DNA from: Bacillota bacterium
Lineage (GTDB): Bacteria > Bacillota > Clostridia > Lachnospirales > Lachnospiraceae
Length of the DNA: 24,347 nucleotides
NCBI GenBank assembly: GCA_023393095.1
Contig: JAEWMT010000005.1
Coordinates: forward strand, 1-24,347
Reading direction: 5' to 3'
Position 1 is the first letter of the stretch; each line of letters begins with the position of its first letter. Below the pieces are notes generated by a model, which saw only the letters and a list, made by a program, of their open reading frames with translations, had not been told where the DNA came from and searched no databases. Shown one piece after another: positions 1-6,909 of this stretch. The position numbers and the translations under genes are program-made.

Positions 1-114
1 CTTCCGAATACCGGATTACCACTGCCATTTATAAGTAACGGTTTAACTTCCTTGGTTAGTTCAATGATTGCAATTGGATTAGTACTTAACATTGGATTAA
101 GGAGGAAAAATTGA
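1..114 (+). CDS. RodA/FtsW/SpoVE-family protein, C-terminal fragment
   Basis: Reading frame 1 is open from the first base to a TGA at 112-114 and encodes the last 37 residues of a SEDS-family peptidoglycan polymerase/shape-cell-division protein. The fragment carries the family's final signature: NTGLPLPFIS, then a Gly-Leu-Thr-Ser-Leu turn, then a last hydrophobic helix (SSMIAIGLVLNIGL) and a short basic tail. SEDS proteins are multi-pass membrane glycosyltransferases that polymerise lipid II together with a class B PBP. The NTGLPLPF...GLTSL wording looks closer to RodA than to FtsW (usually PFISYGGTS), but with only the C-terminus visible this cannot be settled. No terminator follows within 100 bp. 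Confidence 0.85.
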   Translation, partial: LPNTGLPLPFISNGLTSLVSSMIAIGLVLNIGLRRKN

Positions 115-143
115 CTATTTTTGTTAAAAAATGCAATTATATA

Positions 144-172
144 TTGTCAATATCTGAAAAATGATATATAAT
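144..172 (+). promoter_or_regulatory. Sigma-A-type promoter of the c-di-GMP riboswitch transcript
   Basis: TTGTCA at 144-149 and TATAAT at 167-172 are separated by 17 bp, close to the ideal housekeeping promoter. Transcription would begin near 179-180, about 25 nt before the riboswitch aptamer, which fits a leader starting just ahead of it. Confidence 0.75.
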
Positions 173-202
173 AATGCAGTATTATGAGAAAAAAAATAAA
201 AC

Positions 203-289
203 TGAAAAAGCAAACTCACCGAAAGGTGGGGACGCAAAGCCATGAGTCTAAGGTTAATAATACTACGATAGTCAGGTTGCCAACTTTTA
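203..289 (+). promoter_or_regulatory. Cyclic di-GMP-I riboswitch (GEMM-I)
   Basis: This leader RNA matches the GEMM-I aptamer that binds c-di-GMP. In order it shows GCAAAC (210-215), a stem tcacc/ggtgg capped by a GAAA tetraloop (216-229), the hallmark GGACGCAAAGCC (230-241), a CTAAGG segment (248-253), a second imperfect hairpin, and a 3' strand ending CAGGTTGCC. An A-rich 5' arm (about 203-209) can pair with the U-rich 3' arm (about 283-289) to form P1. A promoter lies just upstream and an intrinsic terminator just downstream. The next gene is an HD-GYP phosphodiesterase, so the regulated gene acts on the ligand. Assignment to GEMM-I is secure from the motifs; ligand response is inferred from the family. 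Confidence 0.93.
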
Positions 290-303
290 CAAAATGAATG
301 GAT

Positions 304-340
304 AAAAGTAGACAATCTATAGATGTCTGCTTTTTATTTT
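304..340 (+). terminator. Intrinsic terminator, expression platform of the riboswitch
   Basis: AAAAGTAGACA (304-314) pairs with TGTCTGCTTTT (324-334), with a further pairing inside the loop (ATCT/AGAT) and a U-rich run after it. The sequence TAAAAGT (303-309), part of the terminator's 5' side, is also complementary to ACTTTTA (283-289), which forms the 3' side of the aptamer's P1. This gives a plausible antiterminator: ligand-stabilised P1 would free the terminator and switch expression off. That logic is inferred from base pairing only. Confidence 0.8.
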
Positions 341-370
341 ATCAGTTTATATTTTAACCCTAATCCTATA

Positions 371-538
371 TTTGTAATTGCGAAGCACATAAATTGTAAG
401 TATTGTATACACAGCAAATACTATTTTAGAACGAAAGTAAATTGTTAAAAAACTTGATCTGAAGGATGCGTTGGAGCGGAGAAATATGTAGCTGTTGTAG
501 ATACAATTACAAAAACTATAAAGTTATGCTATTGCCTA
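371..538. mobile_element. 168-bp inverted-repeat element (MITE-like), copy A
   Basis: This segment is homologous along its whole length to 5527-5694 and has exactly the same length, 168 bp. Its left end (tttgtaattgcgaagca, 371-387) and right end (agttatgctattgccta, 522-538) are degraded versions of the perfect 17-bp terminal repeats of the other copy. The inner arms (ATTGTATACACAGC and its complement) and a central segment with GCGTTGGAGCGGAGAAATATGTA are conserved. The flanks ctaatcctata (360-370) and ttaactctata (539-549) match at 8 of 11 positions and look like an eroded 11-bp target duplication. It contains no ORF and sits between the riboswitch terminator and the HD-GYP ribosome-binding site. 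Confidence 0.85.
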
Positions 539-565
539 TTAACTCTATATAAATGGAGGATAATA

Positions 566-1588
566 ATGAAATCGGTATTAACGATTAAATGTAAAAATGG
601 GGAGATTATTGCAAGGGATGTTTTCTGCGCTAATGGTGTTATCTTGGTAAATAAGGACACTATAATGAATGATTATATTAAATTAAAGATGCTAGATCAT
701 AATATTTATGAAGTACAGATTTATGAATCGGCGAAAGACAGAAGAGAAAGTTCAAAATTTGAAAAACAATGTAAGGAATATGTTGTTCAGATCCGGGAGC
801 TTTTAAGGAGTGTTACGTTAGGTGAGTATAGTGAAATTGAAGAAATAACGCACTATATGACAGAACAGATTTATAACCATATATTTGAGGCTGATCATAT
901 TATTCACTGCCTAAATAACATACATAATATGGATGAATATACTTATACTCATAGTATATATACAGCATTATATTCCATGTTAATTGGAAATTGGCTGGGG
1001 TTAACGAAAAATCAGATTTGTGAATTAATTAGTGCCGGTCTGCTTCATGATATCGGGAAGACAAAAATACCGCAGGAAATTCTGAACAAGAAGGGCAGGC
1101 TAGAGGCTGACGAATTCGAAGTGATTAAAAATCACACATTATTAGGTTACGGGATTATCCAAGAAATACCAGGACTTAGTATGGATATAAAAAGAGCGGT
1201 TCTTCTTCATCATGAGCGAATGGATGGATCAGGATACCCCTATGGATTAAATGCAAATTCAATTAGTTTTTATGCGAAAATCATATCAATTGCGGACGTG
1301 TTTGATGCAATGACTCAAAATCGGATCTATAAGAGGAAGGTTTCTCCCTTTGATTCTTTTGAAATGTTCTTATCTGAGGGAGTAAGACTCTTTGATTACA
1401 AAATCCTATATACCTTCCTTAAGCATATGGCACCACTTTATGTAGGTAATAAGGTACAATTAAGTAACGGAGATATCGGTGAAATTGTATATATCCCTCC
1501 ACAGGATATTACAAATCCGATCTTATTTATTAATTCGGAATATCTGGACTTATCGAGAAGTGAAATTAAAGTTTTACAGGTTGTTTAA
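566..1588 (+). CDS. HD-GYP domain c-di-GMP phosphodiesterase
   Basis: This 340-residue protein is predicted to hydrolyse cyclic di-GMP. The N-terminal ~110 residues have no recognised domain and are not membrane-spanning. The HD-GYP domain runs from about residue 120 to 290 and has the expected metal-binding and signature residues: His129, His161-Asp162 (LLHDIGKTKIP), His190, His215-His216, the GYP triad at 223-225 (DGSGYPYG) and Asp244 (IADVFDAMT). The last ~50 residues form a small tail (QLSNGDIGEIVYI) common in clostridial HD-GYP proteins. No receiver domain is visible, so input probably comes through expression. The start at 566 has GGAGG six bases upstream. A c-di-GMP-I riboswitch lies ahead of it, with a mobile element in between, and a terminator follows at 1629. 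Confidence 0.93.
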   Translation: MKSVLTIKCKNGEIIARDVFCANGVILVNKDTIMNDYIKLKMLDHNIYEVQIYESAKDRRESSKFEKQCKEYVVQIRELLRSVTLGEYSEIEEITHYMTEQIYNHIFEADHIIHCLNNIHNMDEYTYTHSIYTALYSMLIGNWLGLTKNQICELISAGLLHDIGKTKIPQEILNKKGRLEADEFEVIKNHTLLGYGIIQEIPGLSMDIKRAVLLHHERMDGSGYPYGLNANSISFYAKIISIADVFDAMTQNRIYKRKVSPFDSFEMFLSEGVRLFDYKILYTFLKHMAPLYVGNKVQLSNGDIGEIVYIPPQDITNPILFINSEYLDLSRSEIKVLQVV

Positions 1589-1628
1589 ATAGAAGAGTAC
1601 AGTTCTATCTAGTGATATAGAAGGGGTT

Positions 1629-1656
1629 AAGGGAGATTAACTCCCTTTTTTCTTTT
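1629..1656 (+). terminator. Terminator of the HD-GYP gene
   Basis: AAGGGAG (1629-1635) and CTCCCTT (1641-1647) form a perfect 7-bp stem around a 5-base loop, followed by a T-rich tail (ttttcttttat). It lies 40 bp past the HD-GYP stop codon. Confidence 0.88.
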
Positions 1657-1923
1657 ATAAATACTTAGGATTACATTTATATATATATTTTCAAATCATA
1701 TGAAAAGTCAGGTCTTATAAAACAATTCTTGAACGTTTCGGATACCTGTTCTCAAAATGATTATAATATTATTGTTTGAATTTTTGGCATATTATAGATA
1801 ATTTTGCTTGCTTGAATAATAAAATAAGTATAATATATTATTATTGCATGGTAATATGTTATTTTTAAGAAATAGATTAGTAACAACAGACATGCAGGAA
1901 TTAGGTACAGGGAGGGAAACTAC
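1657..1923. other. AT-rich intergenic region with possible promoter
   Basis: No gene, known RNA or clear repeat is seen here. It contains several TATAAT-like boxes (for example 1829-1834), but none has a well-spaced -35 partner, so no promoter is assigned. A GGAGGG ribosome-binding site at 1911-1916 belongs to the next gene. Confidence 0.5.
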
Positions 1924-3750
1924 ATGCGACAACAAAAGAAGAAAAGGGAATTTAATGATTTACTAATCCCTATTATACTAGTATTAGCCGTATTGCCATT
2001 TATCACTCGCTTGATTACTTATAATGCAGGATTTTCAAATTATCCATGGTATTCCGATTTTGATGTGGCATATGATTTTTTTTCCTATTATAAAAGTTAT
2101 ATGATTATGATAATTGCGTTTGTTGCAGCTATAATTTTAATTCCTTATTTTATTCTTAATTGGGGATCCCTTAAAGATATGAAGCGTTTTATTCCACTTG
2201 GTATATTTTCGTTCTTCGTTGTACTATCAACCATTTTTACAGTCAATACGAAAAGTTCTATTATAGGTGGTTTTGGCCATTTTGAAAGCGTTTTCGTACT
2301 TTTAGGATATATCATTATTCTCATTTATACCTATCAAGTTGATAAAAAAGATGAAGATTATAAATCGATATTAAGGGCATTTCTAATTTCTCTAATATTT
2401 ATGATTATAATAGGATTCTTTCAGATAATCGGTAAAGATTTAATGTATAATACCCGAATTCAGAAGCTAATCATTCCCAGAAGTGACTGGAAAGATTATA
2501 TTGGTAATATAAGATCCTATCTTAGTACCAATGCAGTATGCCTTACCTTATTTAATTCTAATTTTGCGTCGGTATATCTGGCTATGGTTCTATCGTTTCT
2601 GGCTTCACTTATTTTTCCGGCAGGTGTAAAGAAGGCACAGAATAACCCGGATATCTTAAGTAGAGTAGAACGTGTTACGATATACATAATTATGGCTTTT
2701 CTGGCCATATTACTAATTAAAACATATTCAAGAACAGGACTTCTTTCATTCGTTATTATTCTGATTATTCTGGGATTACAAAACCGAAAGGGACTTCTGA
2801 GCAACTGGAAACAGTGCTGCCTCATTGGAATATGTACTATTATATTATTTGTTGGTATTGATAGTCTGAATGGATTTCGTTATTGGCATAAATTAACCGG
2901 AACCATACAATCCTTCTATGATGATAAGGATACAAAATCCCTTCAAGAAATCTTAACTGATGACAAGGGAGTATCCATTAAAATAAATAACGAGGTAGTT
3001 AAAGTTTCACTTAACCAGGCTTCTGATAATGAGGCTACCCTAGTGTTTCAGAATGCTACAGGGGAGAATATTTCCAATAAATATGATAGCATAACAAAAA
3101 AACTAAACTGGAAAGCATTCAGTGACATTTCATTCTATGTTAAGAAAATAGACAAGGAAAATAATATTTTTTGTGATATTAACGATATCTCTTGGAGATT
3201 TTATCAGAATAAAGAACAAGGCTATGTATATATCAATGATTTCGGGAAAATGGATAAACTTACGAAAGTTGAACATATTGGAATAATGAGCTTAGAGGAT
3301 ATCGGTTCCGGTCGAGGATATCTATGGTCTCGTTGCATCCCATTATTGAAGAAGTATCTAATCATTGGATCAGGTCCGGATACCTTCCCGTTTGTATTTC
3401 CTCAGTCGGATTATGTTGGAAAGGCCAATAATTGTAAGACACCACATACATTAATAGAAAAACCGCATAACATGTTCCTGATGTTTGGTATACAGACCGG
3501 TGTAATTTCCATGATTGCATTTATTGTATTTTATCTATTCTATATGTTTAAGTCATTTCGTATTTATAAACAACATACGCTGACCTCATTCAAAGCAAGG
3601 ATGGGACTGGCATGCTTCATGGCATCCTTAAGCTTTATGATTAGCGGCTTTTTTAATGATTCATCACTTCAGACGACACCGGTATTTATCATTCTGTTGG
3701 GGTTGGGCATGGATATTAATACTCAGTTGGAGAAGGCGCAGAAGATGTAA
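1924..3750 (+). CDS. O-antigen ligase/polymerase-superfamily membrane protein
   Basis: This 608-residue polytopic membrane protein has about 10-12 predicted hydrophobic segments. It shows the usual markers of the O-antigen ligase (Wzy_C/WaaL) superfamily: NSNFASVYLAM near 211-221, YSRTGLLSF at 268-276, and the late pair GSGRGYLW (461-468) and KPHNMFLMFG (513-522). Such proteins join or polymerise lipid-linked glycans outside the membrane. In a Gram-positive cell a role in exopolysaccharide, wall glycan or glycoprotein assembly is more likely than lipopolysaccharide ligation. The external loop before the catalytic C-terminal part is unusually long (about residues 315-460), polar and probably folded. 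No glycosyltransferase genes adjoin it. The start at 1924 has GGAGGG seven bases upstream. The substrate is unknown. Confidence 0.85.
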   Translation: MRQQKKKREFNDLLIPIILVLAVLPFITRLITYNAGFSNYPWYSDFDVAYDFFSYYKSYMIMIIAFVAAIILIPYFILNWGSLKDMKRFIPLGIFSFFVVLSTIFTVNTKSSIIGGFGHFESVFVLLGYIIILIYTYQVDKKDEDYKSILRAFLISLIFMIIIGFFQIIGKDLMYNTRIQKLIIPRSDWKDYIGNIRSYLSTNAVCLTLFNSNFASVYLAMVLSFLASLIFPAGVKKAQNNPDILSRVERVTIYIIMAFLAILLIKTYSRTGLLSFVIILIILGLQNRKGLLSNWKQCCLIGICTIILFVGIDSLNGFRYWHKLTGTIQSFYDDKDTKSLQEILTDDKGVSIKINNEVVKVSLNQASDNEATLVFQNATGENISNKYDSITKKLNWKAFSDISFYVKKIDKENNIFCDINDISWRFYQNKEQGYVYINDFGKMDKLTKVEHIGIMSLEDIGSGRGYLWSRCIPLLKKYLIIGSGPDTFPFVFPQSDYVGKANNCKTPHTLIEKPHNMFLMFGIQTGVISMIAFIVFYLFYMFKSFRIYKQHTLTSFKARMGLACFMASLSFMISGFFNDSSLQTTPVFIILLGLGMDINTQLEKAQKM

Positions 3751-3778
3751 TGATTATAATTTTTTAAATTTAGTTGTA

Positions 3779-3807
3779 TTGACATTAATGAGTAGAACCA
3801 ATAAAAT
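3779..3807 (+). promoter_or_regulatory. Promoter ahead of the DUF3842 gene
   Basis: TTGACA at 3779-3784 and TAAAAT at 3802-3807 have an exact 17-bp spacing. The start codon of the downstream gene is 43 bp further on. Confidence 0.7.
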
Positions 3808-3849
3808 GCATATAAGGGAATAATCATTAATTTAAATTAGGAGACGAAA

Positions 3850-4284
3850 ATGTTAACCAGCGATATAATGATATCAGTTATAGATGGTCAGGGCGGCGGC
3901 ATTGGTAAAAGTATTGTTAATAAACTCAGAAAACAAATTAATAAAGATATGGGCATTACGATATGTGCCCTGGGTACCAATTCAACTGCTACGAATAATA
4001 TGATTAAGGCAGGAGCTGATATCGGAGCTACGGGTGAGAATGCAATCATTCATACGGTTAATAAATCCAATATAATTCTTGGACCAATTGCTATTATTGC
4101 AGCTAATTCCATGTTAGGAGAATTAACTGCATCGATGGCAGCAGCTGTTAGTTCCTGTTCTGCTATGAAAATACTAATTCCTTTAAACCGGTGTAATATT
4201 ATGATTGCAGGAGATTCTAACAAAACGACGGAAAATTATATTGATTATAGTATTAAGATGGTTATGGAAATATTGAAAAAGTAA
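3850..4284 (+). CDS. DUF3842 family protein
   Basis: This 144-residue protein is recognised as DUF3842, a small clostridial family of unknown function. The N-terminal sequence SVIDGQGGGIGKSIV (9-23) is a glycine-rich nucleotide-binding-like turn after a first beta strand. Conserved-looking stretches follow: ALGTNSTATNNMIKAGAD, GENAIIHTV and a late PLNRCNI. No membrane segment or signal peptide is seen. AGGAG at 3839-3843 stands six bases before the ATG at 3850; the in-frame ATG at 3868 is less well placed. The gene has its own promoter. A terminator separates it from larB, so it is next to the lar genes but not clearly in their operon. Function is not known. Confidence 0.82.
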   Translation: MLTSDIMISVIDGQGGGIGKSIVNKLRKQINKDMGITICALGTNSTATNNMIKAGADIGATGENAIIHTVNKSNIILGPIAIIAANSMLGELTASMAAAVSSCSAMKILIPLNRCNIMIAGDSNKTTENYIDYSIKMVMEILKK

Positions 4285-4612
4285 AAATTTGAAATAATGA
4301 AAAGATAAGATGTGGAAATATAAAAAAAGTTAGAATAGTATTTTATTTCTGAGCACTTACAGTTATAATAATATGGTCTATCATAAATGAAGTTATCTTA
4401 AATGTGCTGTCAGGAAGGCAGCAGACTTCAATAATGTTCAAGGATTACTGGTATGGTTTAAGTATGAATTGTCTCAAGAAAATACGCGAACCCAAAGCCT
4501 CGTATACGAGTCTTATATAGAATAGCAAAGCGATTTTTTAGGATTTATGCCAAAAAAGTATGAGCGTAGTGCGAGTTGTAAAAGAGTTAATTAGAATAGA
4601 TTATCATGAATC
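4285..4612. other. Structured but unassigned region upstream of larB
   Basis: No ORF is supported in this stretch. It contains a small hairpin TGCTG/CAGCA at about 4412-4433, a perfect 12-bp palindrome CTCGTATACGAG near 4499-4510, and a repeat-like GAGCGTAGTGCGAG segment at about 4562-4575. An intrinsic terminator follows directly at 4613-4661. It could be the 3' end of the DUF3842 transcript, an intergenic repeat, or a leader RNA for larB. No known riboswitch was matched by eye. Confidence 0.45.
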
Positions 4613-4661
4613 ATGAAGATTCAGACAACTGAGAACAGTTGTCGTTTCTTCATATTTTTTT
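4613..4661 (+). terminator. Strong intrinsic terminator upstream of larB
   Basis: A perfect 8-bp stem GACAACTG/CAGTTGTC (4624-4631 with 4636-4643) closes a short AGAA loop. It is extended by an outer ATGAAG/CTTCAT stem (4613-4618 with 4648-4653) and followed by ATTTTTTT. It lies 72 bp before the larB start, so it either ends the DUF3842 transcript or acts as an attenuator of the lar genes. Confidence 0.88.
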
Positions 4662-4732
4662 GTGAAAACAATTCACTATGAAATGAATGGATGACACCCT
4701 AATTCGTAGTGTTTCGCTAAATGGAGGTTATC

Positions 4733-5473
4733 ATGGATATACATAAATTATTAGAACAGGTTCAGAATAACGAGATTAATATCAACGAAGCGGAGGCGCT
4801 TCTGAAAAAATTACCCTATGAGGATTTAGGGTATGCAAAGCTAGACCATCATAGAGAACTACGTTCCGGATTTGGCGAGGTGATTTTTTGCAGTGGGAAA
4901 TCCATCGATCATCTGATAGGAATTTACCGCAATTTTTATGAGCAGGATAAGAATGTTTTGGGAACCCGAGCAACGCTGGAGCAATATGATAAGGTAAAGG
5001 AAGAACTGCCAATGGTTCAATTTGATCCGATTTCAAGAATTCTCAAGATACAGTCGACGGAAAAACCAAAGAAAGGATGTATCGCAGTTTGTACAGGCGG
5101 AACAGCAGATATTCCGGTAGCAGAAGAAGCAGCTCAGACAGCGGAGTTCTTCGGCAGTAATGTGATCAGGATTTATGATGTCGGAGTTGCAGGCATTCAT
5201 CGGCTCCTTTCCAAACTTGAGGATTTAAGAAAAGCTAATTGTGTAATAGCTGTTGCGGGAATGGAAGGAGCTTTAGGAAGTGTTGTTGCCGGACTGGTGG
5301 ACAAACCGGTGATAGCGGTTCCTACCTCAGTTGGATATGGTGCAAGCTTTCATGGAATCTCTGCGCTACTTACTATGCTGAATTCCTGCGCAGAGGGTCT
5401 AGCTGTTGTTAATATTGATAATGGCTTCGGTGCAGGCTATATGAGTACCCAGATTAACCGACTTGCTGATTAA
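4733..5473 (+). CDS. larB: LarB, NaAD carboxylase/hydrolase of NPN cofactor synthesis
   Basis: LarB carboxylates the pyridinium ring of nicotinic acid adenine dinucleotide and releases AMP, the first step of nickel-pincer nucleotide synthesis. The 246-residue protein has the family's N-terminal part (DIHKLLEQVQNNEININEAE) and a C-terminal PurE-like domain: CTGGTADIPVAEEA (120-133), AGMEGALGSVVAGLVDKPVIAVPTS in the middle, then a conserved cysteine in LLTMLNSCAEGL (Cys219) and NIDNGFGAGY. Cys219 corresponds by context to the catalytic Cys221 described in Lactiplantibacillus LarB. The ATG at 4733 is chosen over 4721 because GGAGG at 4723-4727 is then five bases upstream; the earlier ATG overlaps the ribosome-binding site itself. 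A mobile element follows, then the nickel transporter. Confidence 0.95.
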   Translation: MDIHKLLEQVQNNEININEAEALLKKLPYEDLGYAKLDHHRELRSGFGEVIFCSGKSIDHLIGIYRNFYEQDKNVLGTRATLEQYDKVKEELPMVQFDPISRILKIQSTEKPKKGCIAVCTGGTADIPVAEEAAQTAEFFGSNVIRIYDVGVAGIHRLLSKLEDLRKANCVIAVAGMEGALGSVVAGLVDKPVIAVPTSVGYGASFHGISALLTMLNSCAEGLAVVNIDNGFGAGYMSTQINRLAD

Positions 5474-5526
5474 ACAGCGCCGATAGAGGTTCAATATTAT
5501 ATAGGGAAACGTACTAATCATATTAA

Positions 5527-5694
5527 TAGGTAATTGCGAAACTCATAATCTGTAGATATTGTATACACAGCAAATACTATTTCGGAGCGAAAGTAAAGTG
5601 TTAAAACACTTGGCCCGAAGGAAGCGTTGGAGCGGAGAAATATGTATCTGCTGTGTATACAATTACAAAAATTATATAGTTTCGCAATTACCTA
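5527..5694. mobile_element. 168-bp inverted-repeat element (MITE-like), copy B, with 11-bp target duplication
   Basis: The ends TAGGTAATTGCGAAACT (5527-5543) and AGTTTCGCAATTACCTA (5678-5694) are perfect 17-bp inverted repeats. The pairing continues inward with ATTGTATACACAGCAAATAC against GTATCTGCTGTGTATACAAT (19 of 20), giving arms of about 54 bp around a core with its own AAGTGT/ACACTT hairpin. The element is flanked by a perfect direct repeat, AATCATATTAA, at 5516-5526 and 5695-5705. This is the mark of transpositional insertion. There is no ORF inside, so it must rely on a transposase encoded elsewhere. Copy A (371-538) has identical length and about the same sequence. It lies between larB and larMN and may weaken or modify co-transcription. 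Confidence 0.93.
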
Positions 5695-5723
5695 AATCAT
5701 ATTAAGAGAAAGAGGTAATAATT

Positions 5724-6752
5724 ATGCATATGACAGATTCGCTGGTGTCTGTAGCGGTCGGTACCACAATGGCTGTTGTATCTACAGGAGCAATCGGATA
5801 CAGTATAAAGAAAATTAAGGCTACTGAGCTGAATAATAATAAAATACCGATGATGGGTGTAATGGGCGCCTTTGTATTTGCAGCGCAGATGATTAATTTT
5901 ACGATTCCGGGCACTGGTTCCAGTGGTCATATTGGAGGGGGAATCCTTCTTGCTGCGATTCTTGGACCATACCCTGCCTTTTTAGCCATTACTTCGGTAC
6001 TTCTGATACAGGCATTGTTTTTTGCAGATGGTGGATTATTGGCTTTGGGATGTAATATTTTCAATATGGGTTTTTTAACTTGTATTGTTGCGTATCCTCT
6101 AATTTATAGGCCACTGTTATTAAAGGCTGTTACGCCGAAGCGCTTATCCCTGGCATCACTGCTTTCTGTCGTTGTCGGATTACAGCTGGGAGCATTTTTG
6201 GTGGTACTGGAAACTACTGCGTCCAAAGTGACAGAGCTACCGTTTGGCACTTTTGTATTACTGATGCAACCGATACATCTTGCCATTGGTATCGTTGAGG
6301 GTGTTATTACCGGAGCAGTTCTTTGCTTTGTCTATAGAGTTCGCAAGGAATTTATTTTAGAGAACATAGAAATAAGTTTCAAGAACAAGAAGCCATTAAG
6401 ACCTGTTATAGTAATCTTTGCGGTCGCAGCAGTGATCATGGGAGGTATACTTTCCTCCTTTGCGTCGGGTAAACCGGATGGTTTGGAATGGGCAATTCAG
6501 AATATAACCGGAAGTAGTGAGCTTACTAACGCCTCGGACACTCATACCAAAGTAAAAGAGCTGCAGGATAAGACAGCAGTCCTACCGGACTATTCCTTAG
6601 GTGATAAGGAAAATAATCAGATCCCGGAAACCGGATTATCCGGCATCATAGGTGGTGCAGTTACACTGGCAGTGACGATTATGGCGGGTATACTTATTAT
6701 TAAGCTGAAGAAGAACAAGGCTAATCGTACTATGGCTTCAGATAAAATATAA
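5724..6752 (+). CDS. larMN: Nickel ECF transporter substrate-binding subunits M and N, fused
   Basis: This 342-residue protein is a CbiM/NikM-type S component fused to an N component, giving nickel specificity to an energy-coupling-factor importer. The first residues Met1-His2-Met3 and His69 (SSGHIGGG) fit the N-terminal metal site of NikM proteins, in which the N-terminal amine and histidines hold Ni(II). Six to seven membrane helices cover residues 5-205. The N part begins near 225 with one helix, an external segment with the PDGLEWAI signature (251-258) and LPDYSL (287-292), and a final helix (306-327). The ATG at 5724 has AAGAGG upstream and gives the required MH start. The lar neighbours favour nickel over cobalt. 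Confidence 0.9.
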   Translation: MHMTDSLVSVAVGTTMAVVSTGAIGYSIKKIKATELNNNKIPMMGVMGAFVFAAQMINFTIPGTGSSGHIGGGILLAAILGPYPAFLAITSVLLIQALFFADGGLLALGCNIFNMGFLTCIVAYPLIYRPLLLKAVTPKRLSLASLLSVVVGLQLGAFLVVLETTASKVTELPFGTFVLLMQPIHLAIGIVEGVITGAVLCFVYRVRKEFILENIEISFKNKKPLRPVIVIFAVAAVIMGGILSSFASGKPDGLEWAIQNITGSSELTNASDTHTKVKELQDKTAVLPDYSLGDKENNQIPETGLSGIIGGAVTLAVTIMAGILIIKLKKNKANRTMASDKI

Positions 6753-6762
6753 TATGAGAAAT

Positions 6763-6898
6763 AGAACAAGATGAATAGTACTACAGCCAGAAAAATTAAG
6801 AGAAAAAGAATAATGTTAATAGTAATACAGCCAGAAAAAATATTAAGAGAAAAAGAACAAGGTTAATAGTATTGTAAAAATATTAAAAGTAAAAGAGG
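6763..6898 (+). repeat. Three degenerate tandem copies of a 44-47 bp unit
   Basis: Units begin at 6763, 6807 and 6854 with AGAACAAG or AGAATAAT, followed by TTAATAGTA, ATACAGCCAGAAAAA (in units 1 and 2) and ATTAAGAGAAAAA. The third copy ends in AAAAGAGG, which is the ribosome-binding site of larQ. The larMN site (AAGAGAAAGAGG) resembles the end of the unit, so the array may have grown from a translation-initiation region. Confidence 0.8.
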
Positions 6899-6909
6899 TT
6901 ATATTAAAT

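Noticed and set aside
124..315. 63-codon ORF on the minus strand
   Set aside because: It lies exactly antisense to the promoter and c-di-GMP riboswitch and has no ribosome-binding site.
371..538. Conserved small RNA instead of a mobile element
   Set aside because: Copy B has perfect terminal repeats and a perfect 11-bp flanking duplication, which fits insertion; a transcribed role is not excluded but is not needed.
4401..4440. Possible NiCo or other metal riboswitch (GTCAGGAAGGCAGCAG)
   Set aside because: Only a short GGCAGC-like string is shared by eye; the four-helix junction of the NiCo family could not be traced.
6763..6898. CRISPR array
   Set aside because: The units are contiguous degenerate tandem copies without unique spacers, and no cas genes are present.
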